Assembly: GCF_000003605.2 (NCBI RefSeq)
Contig: NW_003112969.1
Span: 74,554-107,130 of the forward strand
DNA length: 32,577 nt
Direction of reading: 5' to 3'
Origin: Saccoglossus kowalevskii
Taxonomy: Eukaryota; Hemichordata; Enteropneusta; Harrimaniidae
Below, piece after piece: positions 1 to 9,872 of the stretch (its first letter is position 1; the number at the start of each line of letters is the position of its first letter). The position numbers and the translations under genes were made by a program. The notes below the pieces were generated by a model. That model had not been told where the DNA came from. It ran no database searches and was given only the letters and a program-made list of their open reading frames with translations.

Positions 1-33
1 TCTTAGCCCGTACTTCGTGTAACGTGAACACAA

Positions 34-134
34 CTTATGTCAATACAGCACTCAAATTTGTCCGTAATTGGATTATTCACTAGTGTGATGGTGCTGTTTC
101 GGGTTCTATGTTGAACCCTTCATCAGTACTTGAC
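34..134 (-). ncRNA. Hammerhead-ribozyme-like motif in PLE tail
   Basis: Seen on the minus strand: the core CTGATGA (126-120); an extra A (119); helix II GGGTTC/GAACCC (118-113 with 106-101) capped by AACATA; the core GAAA (100-97); helix III CAGCAC/GTGCTG (96-91 with 51-46), six perfect pairs plus A97-T45; a 39-nt loop; the cleavage-site-like T45-A44; and helix I of five pairs (GTCAA 134-130 with TTGAC 43-39). All three helices and both core boxes are in type I hammerhead order. Odd points: three unpaired bases (129-127) lie between helix I and the core, one extra A sits between core and helix II, and helix III has a long loop. Known: metazoan PLEs carry hammerhead motifs in their flanking repeats, and an extra base at the A9/helix II junction is known from the CChMVd viroid ribozyme. 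Activity is not shown by sequence alone. Confidence 0.66.
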
Positions 135-151
135 CGAATCGTTCGATTTAT

Positions 152-2860
152 TTAGCTTTCAGAATATTCGACGTTATTACTTTCATTATACAATTTAGTT
201 AAAATAGAAAGTAATTCTTCGTCGTTTGGTATGTCGTTTTTCACGAGTTTGTCGGTACGTAGAGTAGAACTTGCAAGTTTTTTTTTCAAGTTGGTATTTC
301 TACGAAATGCAATAAGGGGATGATTTGGAAAATGTTACAGAGTAATAGATCATTCCGGATTAAGTCCCAGTTTTTTAATGGTGCTCTTTTGAGCCTGTAC
401 CCTTGTATATAAGGGTTGAATGTAGTTGTGAATATTGTTTGCCCTTCATTATTAGGCATTGATTCACGTAAATGTGAGATACAATTGTTATGTTCATTAA
501 TTAAAGTGTATTTTTCGATATCGTTATCTGTGTAATCTCTTTCACGCATTTTTTCAGTAAATAAATTACGTTTATGTAAGAAATCGTTTATATTATTACA
601 TGTGCGAGCATACCGAATAGTTTCGCTTTTGAAAAATCCTTTGAATACTGATGTAGGGTGACAAGAATTACGTTTCAAATATTGAAAATATATTCAAGTA
701 TATTCAGATCATGGAAGCGTTGTCCTTTATATAGGTCAAGGTACGTGACTTGTGTCATGGAGTATTCAAATGTGAGCCAGTATTTGTGATGAATCATATT
801 GGCATCCTGAACAAATTTGTGTAATTTAAGTACGGTATTTTTGAATACCATGAAGATGTCATCTCGAAAACGATACCATGTTTTAATATAACGAGCACCA
901 AGTAGTAAAATCTGATTTTCCAGTAGGTGGAATGTAATGTCAGCAATCTCAGGTGAAGACGGTGATCCCATGCTAACTCCACATGTTTGGGTATAATATT
1001 CATTATTAAACTCGAAAGTATTTCTTTTCAGAATGATTTCAAGGAGCTTAATTATATATTCCAAAGGTAGTGGTTTCAAAGGACTATCACTGTGTAATTC
1101 GATTGCATTGCATTAGCGGTTGCTCGGATCGCTTCTTCGTGAACAGTATTAGTATACATTGATACAACATCCAAGGTTACTAGGACGTTATTATCAGATA
1201 CTTGTATATTTTCGATTTTGTTAATAAAATCTGTAGTATCTTTGATATAGCTATGTTGCCTTTTAACGATTGGAATTAAAAAAGTGGTCAATAAATTCTG
1301 ATATTTTCTCTGTGGGGCCAGAGCAACCACTGATTATCGGGCTACCGACAAATATACTGCCCTCTGGTGGTGGTTTGTGTACTTTAGGCAGTAAATACCA
1401 CCGAGGCGTTCTAACTTTGTAGTTAAATGGGTCTGTATATTTATACGTGTCTTAATCGATTAATTCCAGATTGTACATTTCTGTAACGAGCTCATGGACC
1501 AAATTAGCTGTAGTAACTATAGTAGTAACTATAGTATCGTTACCACTAATTTTAGTATAGTATTGCTCGTTGTTTAATTGACGAAGGCTTTCATATATAT
1601 GGTCAGTTGTATTCATGATTGCAATGCCTCGACCCTTGTCGAATGGTTTTATTACAATTATGTTATCATGACGTAATCTATTTATTGCTGCTCTTTCGGC
1701 AGAATTCATGTTTTGTTTGGGTTTATTGGTAGTAATTTTGGATATCTCAAATTTGATTGCCTCAATGTAATTTTCGAGGCTACTGTTATTCGAGTCTGGT
1801 GGGTTCTATGTTGATTTCATTTTGAAAGGATGTTGTTGAGATTATTTATTGCATTAAATATTTGATACGCATTCTCCTAGATAGCATAGACATGTCATTG
1901 AGCAAAGTGTGATAGGTTGGCTTAGGTGGGGTTGGTATAAATTTGAGTCCTTTGCCAAGGGCATTGACCTCTGTTGGGGTAAGAATTCTACTCGAAAAAT
2001 TCCAAATAAAACTTGAGACCAACCGAGCTAGATCAGCCAACCGTTTACTTTTATCCAGTTTAGCATTGTAATTCTTTCTTCGTTTGCATCTTGCAATGTG
2101 TTTCTTACGTTTTGTGTTATTGATTGTATGGACAGAATCCTTAGTAATAACGGTACTTCTCTTTTTGGAGGATGTGGTGGCCCTAAAAAGGGCCGTCTGG
2201 TTAGTGTGCCGAAGCACTGGTTTATTTGAGGCTAGAAGTACGTTTCCTGCCCTTTCGGGAGTCCTGCACTCTTTTCCTCGATTGTTTAAGGAATTGCCTC
2301 AGTTTATTAACAGTCAGAGCCTGATGTTCGTCTCCAGCCAGACATTTGATATCTTCAAACGCTCCCTTCTCTTCCTTTACCAGAACGGCCTGAAATTGTT
2401 TCACATGTGTCGGCAAATACATATCCAGTAGTTTAGTGTACTGTTTCGATGCCTGGTTTGAGATAAGTTCCCACTTTTGTAGGAATGCCGTAGACGGCTT
2501 CAAACCAGGTATAACGTTCTCTTTAAAACCACTAAATCCTTAGGAATTTGTCCCGATAATGAAAATTTATTGATCGATCTAATCTGATTAACAATAGAAG
2601 ACTCAATCCGGTAACATTTGGATAAAGATTTAACCTTACCCTTGATTTCAGAGAAGAGAGCATCTGGTAAACGTCTATGTGCTGGCGGCGTTGGTGCAGA
2701 ATGACAGTTTGGCTGTCTGTAGTCAGGTCGAGCATATGCGTATCAAACACCACGTCAAAATCTTCGATAGTGCTGATATCTTCTGCTGCAGACATGTTGA
2801 CATAGGCTTTCTTCGTATTCAGTTTCGTATTCCAATATTGTTTCCGTGTTCACTTCTATC
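152..2860 (-). pseudogene. Broken reverse transcriptase ORF of the PLE
   Basis: Read on the minus strand, the ORF opens before the Met codon at 2795 (open from about 2855). Lesions follow: a frameshift plus stop near 2532-2505, a frameshift near 2222, a TAA at about 1848, a TAG near 1809 inside 'KST*NPPD', an in-frame TAA near 1452 between 'LELID' and 'DTYKYTDP', a frameshift near 1275 between 'EFIDHF' and 'LIPIVKRQ', a shift near 1076, an apparent deletion near 690-675 (motif C region runs straight into 'RNSCHPTSVF'), and a frameshift near 290. The last segment reads 'RNTNLKKKLASSTLRTDK' and stops at 152-154. The catalytic Asp of motif A and the Asp pair of motif C are still present. There is no GIY-YIG endonuclease motif between the thumb and the final stop. 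Family assignment is strong; the exact lesion positions are hand-read. Confidence 0.85.
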
Positions 2861-3470
2861 GATCTCACATCTGAATTATTTTAACACGGAATGATACGTC
2901 TGTTACGTATTTAGTTAGCTAATGCAATACTGCCCTCAGTCGGTAAGATGTTCGTCAATCCACCCCCCCCCCCCCATCGATATAAGAGTTGAAAACAAAT
3001 TATAGGTTTTTTGAATTTCCCCTGAGATAACAACGTAAATTGGGACCAAAACGTTATTTGCAATATTTCAGGGACAGCAGTGACATGGCATAACGTACGG
3101 GACTTAACCATTGTTTACCCTTGAGGGGAACTGAAATTACTCGCATTTGAGGTGTCATCATAAGCGGATGGTGAAAACCTTGTTTATGCAATGAAAAAGT
3201 AAAGAACTTGAACGTACTTTAGCACAAATTCATTGTTTGTTTGATTGATTGCATTAGTCTTTAGTGCACAAACCTAAGCGGCCGTCCCTCACCAAATGAT
3301 TTAGCCCACGCATCTTCCGTTTTTATGCAAACTGGAAAGTTCGAATTACTAAACGATGTACATTACGGCGAAGCTGAAATATCCAAGAACCAACAAATAC
3401 CAACAATTATATCTCAAAAATAAATATTCGTGGTATATTTTAAGTCTAACCGGACCGAAAAAGAGATTTT
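2861..3470. other. Flank between PLE and GCNT-like 3' UTR
   Basis: No coding gene is seen. The stretch holds a run of 13 C at 2963-2975 and AT-rich unique sequence. A 66-codon minus-strand frame at 2911-3111 spans the poly-C run and has no recognisable content. No second copy of the hammerhead motif and no terminal repeat matching 34-134 was found here. Confidence 0.5.
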
Positions 3471-3476
3471 TTTATT
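3471..3476 (-). terminator. Candidate polyadenylation signal for GCNT-like gene
   Basis: The minus strand reads TAATAAAAAA here, with a canonical AATAAA about 506 nt past the stop codon of the GCNT-like gene. The distance suits a 3' UTR, but the region is AT-rich and such hexamers arise by chance. No cDNA evidence is available. Confidence 0.35.
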
Positions 3477-3565
3477 ACTCTAAATATCCAAACATATTTT
3501 AATATAAGGTAGTAATAATAATCACTGTTCATTCTCTAGATATTCAACTTTGCATTCGTATCATC

Positions 3566-3584
3566 ATGGAGGTAATACCTCCAT
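3566..3584. repeat. Perfect 9-bp inverted repeat, 1-nt centre
   Basis: ATGGAGGTA and TACCTCCAT flank a single A, giving a near-perfect palindrome of 19 bases. It lies in the presumed 3' UTR of the GCNT-like gene, so it could fold in RNA, or it may be a dyad protein-binding site. Function unknown. Confidence 0.6.
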
Positions 3585-3722
3585 AGTATTATCATATAAT
3601 CCACCATCTTGATTCTCCAGCAATGGGTTATGGGTAAAGTATGATATCATAGCCGGTGTTGTAAAAATGTATGTATATTATTATAACATTAACTATTATT
3701 ACTCGATTGAAAAAAAGTACAC

Positions 3723-3757
3723 AAAAGACGGAAATATATGTCAACCTTCCGTCTTTT
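3723..3757. repeat. 11-bp perfect stem-loop in presumed 3' UTR
   Basis: AAAAGACGGAA (3723-3733) is exactly complementary to TTCCGTCTTTT (3747-3757), with a 13-nt loop. It sits about 230 nt after the stop codon of the GCNT-like gene on the transcribed strand. It resembles a bacterial terminator in shape, but in this animal context it is more likely a 3' UTR structure or the relic of a small palindromic element. Confidence 0.6.
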
Positions 3758-3981
3758 TAATTACCAGATGCAACTTACGCTGACACAACCTCATTCTAAT
3801 GAGAAAACGGTAATAGCCGATGATAGTAGTGTCACCATGACAAATATCGAAGCAATCGATGTACGTACAGATGGAATATGAAACTTTGGACGTTTCTTGC
3901 ATGTTTGTTTTTCATATAACGTTCCCCCCTTTCGTTCTGTGCCGCCTATAGTTGGATTGTCGGATCGACCCATCATCGATA

Positions 3982-5340
3982 TCAAGTTGCACCTTTAACG
4001 TGTGGTAATTTGTTATAGTAGCTGGGATCAAACCGCACTGGGTGCTTAGTACGATGACGTAACAACTCTTCCTGGCAGTCTATCACCAGCGAATCAAATC
4101 GTCTGTCAAACTTATTGACGAAAAGCTGAGGTTGCTGAACAAGGCGTGGGAGATCCCCGAGAGAGAACACACATATTGAGCGAACGGATCGGCCATGACA
4201 CGCAGTATTACGAAAGTTAGACTCCCAAAGTTTTGATCTCGATATAATTGTTTTAGTATCACCTGGGTACCCACCGGCAACACCTGCTAGACGGTTCAGA
4301 GATGAGAAGAAATGTTCATCAGGGCATTTCGTATCGGATAACCAGGAGAAGAACTCCTTCGCTAGTTTATCATTAAGAGTGAAATTAACAAACTCTCTGG
4401 TGAGAAGAACGTGGAACTCGCCTTTATATACAGTTATGTTACTCGGCGGGGCTTCTTTAAATTTTGACGGGTATATAGGGCTTATTATATTGTTGTTAAT
4501 CGTATGGGAGTACAGGTGACGACTTGGGTCACTATTCCTTATAGAATGAACGTCGTTTTTCCCCTTCAACGTTTTTAACACTTGTACGATTTCATAGTTG
4601 GTTTTGAGAGGGAAATCCTGACCGCAGAGATTGATAAAATACTTCCATTTGTACTCGCTATTAATTAAGTCTCGCATACAGTTCATCTCTGCCTGCAACA
4701 CACTGATTGAGCAGTGGGTAACCATTTCTAATTGTGATGCGAGAAAAACGTTGTCAAAGCAACGGGCTACGCTCTTCATCGCTTTGTGCGTCTCCCACGG
4801 CGACTTGGCATCGACATGGATACAGTAGACGTTTTGTGGCATGTAAATCATTCTCATCAACTGAGTAACTTGCTGCACAGACTTGTACATTAAAATACTG
4901 TACGCAATAGGGAAGCTCGCTTCCATCTTTGACAGTGGTTTGCTGTAAAACCCCTCATTTTCTCTGAAACTCGCACACTCCTTGGTAATTTCCAAATAGT
5001 TCAAGTCAGGAATCCAATGGTATTTGGAATATAGTTCATTTCTCTTACTAGTAAGTATGGCGTTGATTCTTGATCTGTTCAACGGAGTTGTGTTCGAACA
5101 TGTTAACTGTACTCCGGCCTTGCGCCGCTTATCTTGTAAAAGCAAAATTGCGTTGTCAGCATCCCTAAATGCATAATCATTGATGAGTTTCCCCGGTGTC
5201 CAGGTTTGTATCGTGTCTTTAATATACCAGAATTGTACGCCAGTCACCAGTAACACAACGATACACAATAGTTTGAGGTCGTTCCGATATTTCGTTGCTT
5301 TCTGAAACTCGATCGAGGACATCTTGACGTTTTTCACCAA
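3982..5340 (-). CDS. GT14 core-2/I-branching beta-1,6-GlcNAc transferase-like
   Basis: The predicted protein has 452 aa in one uninterrupted exon, as is usual for vertebrate GCNT coding regions (human GCNT1 is about 428 aa). Role by family: Golgi transfer of GlcNAc in beta-1,6 linkage onto O-glycan core 1/3 or poly-lactosamine; the exact acceptor cannot be read from sequence. Seen: a short cytosolic tail, a signal anchor at about residues 22-40, then a lumenal domain. Family blocks include 'IHVDAKSPWETHKAM' (175-189), 'FINLCGQDFPLKTNYEIV' (235-252), 'CPDEHFFSSL' (339-348) and 'RSICVFSLGDLPRLV' (387-401). E342 in the PDE block matches the catalytic base of mouse core-2 GnT. Many lumenal Cys (81, 122, 173, 194, 210, 221, 239, 339, 381, 390, 422) fit the family's disulfides. 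Possible N-glycan sites are at 83, 88, 301 and 319. Start: Met1, with Met7 as an alternative. No lesion is seen; it appears functional. Confidence 0.93.
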   Translation of the reverse strand: MVKNVKMSSIEFQKATKYRNDLKLLCIVVLLVTGVQFWYIKDTIQTWTPGKLINDYAFRDADNAILLLQDKRRKAGVQLTCSNTTPLNRSRINAILTSKRNELYSKYHWIPDLNYLEITKECASFRENEGFYSKPLSKMEASFPIAYSILMYKSVQQVTQLMRMIYMPQNVYCIHVDAKSPWETHKAMKSVARCFDNVFLASQLEMVTHCSISVLQAEMNCMRDLINSEYKWKYFINLCGQDFPLKTNYEIVQVLKTLKGKNDVHSIRNSDPSRHLYSHTINNNIISPIYPSKFKEAPPSNITVYKGEFHVLLTREFVNFTLNDKLAKEFFSWLSDTKCPDEHFFSSLNRLAGVAGGYPGDTKTIISRSKLWESNFRNTACHGRSVRSICVFSLGDLPRLVQQPQLFVNKFDRRFDSLVIDCQEELLRHRTKHPVRFDPSYYNKLPHVKGAT

Positions 5341-5424
5341 TATTCAATCATAGGCGGTTCATTGCTGACTGCAGCATAGTACTTATTGACAACATACTGG
5401 TTTATTTCATTTAAAATTTCTAAT

Positions 5425-5441
5425 CACGTGACGTGACGTAA
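5425..5441 (-). promoter_or_regulatory. E-box plus CRE-like composite upstream of GCNT-like gene
   Basis: CACGTG (5425-5430, canonical E-box) is followed at once by TGACGTAA (5434-5441, CRE/ATF-like), with the TGACG core nearly repeated. It sits 85-101 nt before the start codon of the GCNT-like gene, in otherwise AT-rich sequence. A promoter-proximal role is inferred; no transcription start is known. Confidence 0.35.
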
Positions 5442-7319
5442 TTATACCCCCTAACTTAAAAAGTAATCATTGTGTTGACTACCCTGCTGTTAATTGTGAC
5501 CTATGTCTAGGCGAATTGATTCGATCGTCTCAATGCATTAGGTCATTTATCCATACATTACTAGATTTGTTATGTGTCACCCCAACATATCGTGTTTTTT
5601 AAAGAATTATTACAGCATAAATAGTCAGTGTGTGTCACCATTTTCTGCGATACGAGTTTCATATGCATATGATATGTTTCATATCAGTTCAGCAACGATA
5701 CCAGTAAGTTTATTAGTGAAAGCATTGAACAATGCGTCGATTACTGCCACGACCGCGAGAATAATCCGCTGGGCAATGTTGCAATTTACATCGATGTTTT
5801 GCTAACAACATTGCTATACGTATTGTTTATCAATGAATCAAGCTATAACAACATATTGCAACAATGTATGTAACCATATCCAATTTGACGACACCCTGGC
5901 ACATTCCATTATCATTACAGAGGACGGAAAACTAGTCAAATGCAAACACATCCGGCAAAACGAGTATTTTGACCTGAAATGTTGCAACATTGCAAATTGG
6001 ACCATCCTCGCGATGACAGTAAAGCATCAATGGCTGTAAACATTGATTTTTTTCTTCGATTTTTATTTTTAATAAAACCTTTCCTGTGTCATTTGTAACG
6101 GCCATTGTAGAAAAGTTGTACATTCAATAACTTGCAAGTGAAAAAAGACGGCCACGATGTTGGCGCCATCTATTGAAACATAATTTTGTCAAGTGAACCT
6201 CAGGGATTACTATACAATATGACAACTTACAAAGACTTGGACCATAATCATTAGTCTTTTGCGGTGCATTGACGTACTCCCACGTGTGATAACTAAACAC
6301 TGGTAATGTTAATATGCAAAGTTACATTATCTCATGATAGTTTCATCGCGTATATCAGCAGAAAATGAATGGACAATTACTGTACCCGTATCTCTAGTCT
6401 CTTACTTGCTAAAAAGTTGAGGAAATGTGTTGAACTGGTTGCTATGGTCATGGTTGCTAGGGATACTACTACAAAATACCCCCAAATGTTTGCAATATGC
6501 ATGCACATGTGACAGATATACACAGTTACTGGTGTGGAGCAGCATCAATTTATTGTGGAACTTTCACATCTCAAATCTGTCACTAAACAACATGATAAAC
6601 AGCGCCCTCTACCATCTGCAGTAAACGCTGAAGTATACCTGTTATATTTACAATCTGAAGCCATATTTTAGATTGAGAATAAATAATCATAAACAATTCA
6701 TTTGTTGTTATCTAAGTAAAATAACTTTATTTTTCAGGTAGTTTACAAGAACCATATTACAGACAGCAAAGATTGTCTGAATCTGGTCAGTTTTCCTGGC
6801 CAGTATTGTTTTGCTAAAATATACATATTACATGTCATTAAGTTAAAACTGAAAAAAATGGTTGTTGCTGTTGTCCATTAAAGTACAGTACCACAGACGA
6901 CTTCAAAAGCATAATGTATGAAAACGTACAGGGATAGTGAGGGACTGTTTGATGTCAAACCATAACACGGAAACCAACTGCAAGAGCGCCCTCTATTGAG
7001 TATATCTAAGCAACTTTCAGACTTTAGTAAGACGCAGAAAGGACTTATTTCAACAATATGGTGGATGCCAGTAATATTGCTAAAACACAATAACTTAAAC
7101 TGAGCTTTGATTATCACCATGGGTACATGCAGCATGCCACTGATAGGGGGAAAACATTTTGTTTCAATAGGGACGTCTATAAAATTACCATTTGTTACAT
7201 ACTGGTTGGATCCACAAAGACTTAAAATAAATAAAAAGAACAGGAAATACATCATTTACATATTTTTAAAATCAACTCAATATGAGTCAAAAGAGGTTAT
7301 TTCACTAAACCATAAGTAT
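5442..7319. other. Intergenic region between GCNT-like and GLCE
   Basis: No gene is recognised. Short plus-strand frames at 5572-5805, 5833-6039 and 6427-6624 have no family signature, and I read them as chance. Several close variants of a CTCF-like string occur: GGCGCCATCTATTG near 6162, AGCGCCCTCTA at 6601-6611 and again at 6985-6995. Confidence 0.5.
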
Positions 7320-7660
7320 GTTGCAACTCATGAATATTCATATACAATAATATATGCGACTGTATATGAATATTCATATATGCTAATGCACATTGCTATA
7401 TGAATATTCATTTATGTTAATGTACATTGCCATATGAATATTCATATACACTAACACGTATTGCCATATGAATATTAATTTGTTAATGATATGCATGTTA
7501 CCATATAAATATTCATACGTTCAAACACATGTTGATATATGAATATTCATATATGTCAATACATGTTTCTATATGAATATTCATTTATGCTAATGTATGT
7601 TGCTATATGAATATTCATATTTGCTAATGCATGTTCCCATATGGATATTTATATGCATTT
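7320..7660. repeat. Array of AT-rich palindromes, ~34-bp period
   Basis: About ten copies of a unit built round the perfect palindrome ATATGAATATTCATAT recur every 33-38 bp, at about 7332, 7368, 7401, 7434, 7470, 7508, 7541, 7573, 7609 and 7639. Linkers are variants of TATGCTAATGCACATTGC. Some copies are point-mutated in the palindrome (for example GAATATTAAT, GGATATTTAT), mostly toward the right end. It lies between the two glycan genes, downstream of GLCE. Confidence 0.85.
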
Positions 7661-8850
7661 CCATAGGATGTATAACCCATATGAGGCCATGTATGTTATT
7701 TTTACACTTGCACATAATTTTATTTGTAATTAAGTGTGTTTTTGCATGTTGTGATTTACTTGGAATAACATGATTGTTTGGAGTAGATCAGACGTGTTGA
7801 TGACTGTGTTCTAGTTTGAATTCCACCACCAATGTTTGTCCACATTTTATCAGCATTATTAATATTATAAATTATTATATTTCATAAATCTAATTTAAAT
7901 GCACCAAATTTAAGAAGAACTGAAGAATATGTTTATCTCAGAATATAATTAATAGTACAATATTCCTACCCACACAAATATAACAAGGGTTCATAGCGTG
8001 GAACCAAAAAATACATAAAAGACTCAAAATCACCAACACCAATATTAAATAGAAACATATAATAGCTGATAAACCCTATAAGAGGTGAATTCCCTTCGAC
8101 AAACACAGTGCAGATTTGCATCGCTGTACAACAGATTCATACTAGACTTCTCCATTAATGACAAAACTTCAACGAAACAAAGAAATTAACATAGAGGGCA
8201 AAAACTTTGGTTGTGTTATGTCCTTTGTTATATATATACTTCATTTTAACAGAAACATTCGTTAAAAGAGGTGAAACTATTTAGAGGTGACTGTCTTTTA
8301 TTAACTCTTTGAATGCCGTCATTTTTCTCACTGAACTTTTGAGACAACATTTTTATATTCAATGTATGAATTTTTGAACCAAACTTCACAAGGTCTACAA
8401 TGTCTTGGTCAAAATAAAAAAAAAAAAATATTGGAAAAATGACGCAGGCATATTTTGTGAAAAGTGAAAGGTCAAAATAGATCATTAATTACGCTCACTA
8501 CAGAGAAAAAATTTGTTTCATTTTTCATTCAATCGATTCGATTATAATAGTCAACTCACCTCTATGTTGTCTTAACACCTTGCCTACTGATGTCGTAACC
8601 ACATTCATCATGTGATGAGTTAAATAGAGATATGTTGTCAGAAGTGTAGAAGCAAACAAACAAAAATAACTTTTACAATATCTACATGTTTTGCACCAAA
8701 AATGTGACTTTGTACTGAATAGCATAAAATAACCATGAAATATACACCACTGAAAACGAATATAGCAATGAACCCATAAAAACAAAAGTTTCTCCATGCC
8801 CAACCACTAGAGAGCGCTACACCTAGAAAACATAAATGAATGTAATTTTT
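7661..8850. other. GLCE 3' flank and probable 3' UTR
   Basis: No coding gene is seen. Minus-strand frames at 8246-8485 and 8525-8803 are low-complexity, without a family signature, and probably part of the GLCE 3' UTR or flank. The CTCF-like string CCACTAGAGAGCGC is at 8804-8817. Confidence 0.45.
8297..8302 (-). terminator. Candidate polyadenylation signal for GLCE
   Basis: An AATAAA on the minus strand about 550 nt past the GLCE stop codon. It is plausible by distance, but AT-rich sequence gives many chance matches. Not confirmed. Confidence 0.28.
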
Positions 8851-9872
8851 TTAATTATGCTTGGCTCTCTTGCCTTTCATGTACTCGATCCATCTTTCAA
8901 GAGTGTTTTGAAATAAAGAGTTTTTTTCTATACTGCTTAACAATTGCAGCTGGCTGATATGTGTGGTATGGTAGTCCCATCTAGCAAGCTTAGGCGCGAC
9001 ACCTGTTGTGATATGCCGCAGATCATAAACAGTCCCTGAGCCAGTGTCGTAGAGTGGCAGTAATGCTTTTAACGATGTCAATCCTTCGCGGTACAATCGT
9101 TCGGCTTCTACTCTGTCTTCATCTGATGCAGTCATCATCAGATCATATAGACCAATCAGGCTGTAGATAAAACCGTTTAAAACAAACGAACTTGGATTGG
9201 TGGGATATTCCTCATACCAAGGGTACTTATCTAAAAATACTGCTTTAACTCCACCTTGAGATGAAAGTTTATTAAAAGGATACGTTGCTTTTAATGCTGC
9301 TTTGAGGTATTCTGGTTTTCCAGATTTACGATATGCACGTACAAGTACAGACATGGCATGGCCCTGCGCCATTGCCGAGTACCACCCTGGAGGCAGTTCA
9401 CCCATCTCATCAATTAAAATACGTGTGATCCAAATGGGCCAACCTCCTTTCTTGTCCTGGTTATTCAACAGCCAATTAGCTGCGTCATAAAAATGAGCCA
9501 TGTGTGCCGTGGTTGAAAGCTTAACATTGTCAATTCGGCCAAATCCTTGTACAGACAGCTTCACGATGCTTCGTAGACTCACTTTGGCTTTCTTCACCGA
9601 CTTGCCATTTGTTTGCCCAACACCCTTTCTCAAATCGTTTAGCAAATCTCTGGTAAACGTTCTCCATGATCTGCAGCTGCCCAGCCCATAATAAATATGC
9701 GTTCCTCTACGACTGATCGCTTCTCTGCTTGTCGTGTAATGAATATGAAAATACTTGTCTTTATCACTAGTGTCCAAGATAACCAATATTGTGCAGTTAT
9801 CAAAACATTTAAAATCAAAGGACAGCTCAAAATCTTCTGAATTTTTCAAATTCAAAGTTACCGAAGGACTTC
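8851..9872 (-). CDS. GLCE: GLCE coding exon 3 (catalytic domain)
   Basis: The terminal exon encodes the last 339 aa, with most of the catalytic domain; the stop TAA is at 8853-8851. Two AG acceptors six bases apart (exon start 9872 or 9878) both keep the frame. The second adds two residues after the split codon, so that the sequence begins Asp-Thr-Gly-Ser instead of Gly-Ser. The block after the junction, 'SVTLNLKNSEDFELSFDFK', aligns with human. Confidence 0.95.

Larger units (their letters stand above)
34..2860 (-). mobile_element. Degenerate Penelope-like retroelement (PLE)
   Basis: Seen: the minus strand from about 2860 down to 152 encodes, in order, an N-terminal segment, the PLE block 'SSRILTPTEVNALGKGLKF' (about 2000), the block 'PFDKGRGIAIMNTTDHIY' (about 1640), 'YLLPKVHKPPPEG' (about 1390), an RT motif A with catalytic Asp in 'LVTLDVVSMYT' (about 1180), 'GVSMGSPSSPEIA' (about 960), an RT motif C with Asp-Asp in 'RFRDD' (about 880), and a thumb region with 'HPTSVFKGFFKSETIRYART' (about 600). 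Known: this order and these blocks are typical of Penelope-like elements, whose RT is related to telomerase. The reading frame is broken several times, so this copy is dead. The left side may continue beyond the window. No right-hand terminal repeat was found, so the 5' end is probably truncated. Inference: an old insertion next to the GCNT-like gene. Confidence 0.88.

Noticed and set aside
1800-1815. Second copy of the hammerhead helix II string (GGGTTCTATGTTGA) inside the PLE
   Set aside because: The 14-base match lies in coding sequence and is not accompanied by CTGATGA or GAAA on the minus strand; probably chance.
2084-2431. 115-codon plus-strand frame
   Set aside because: It is antisense to the PLE coding sequence, which has clear family blocks; the plus frame has none.
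3791-3985. 64-codon minus-strand frame overlapping the GCNT-like stop codon, with a hydrophobic end
   Set aside because: It starts from TTG or an internal ATG just past the stop, has no family signature, and lies where a 3' UTR is expected. Overlapping stop/start genes are not usual in animals.
5572-6039. Two plus-strand frames of 77 and 68 codons upstream of the GCNT-like gene
   Set aside because: No domain, no splice context and no repeat similarity recognised; consistent with chance in AT-rich DNA.
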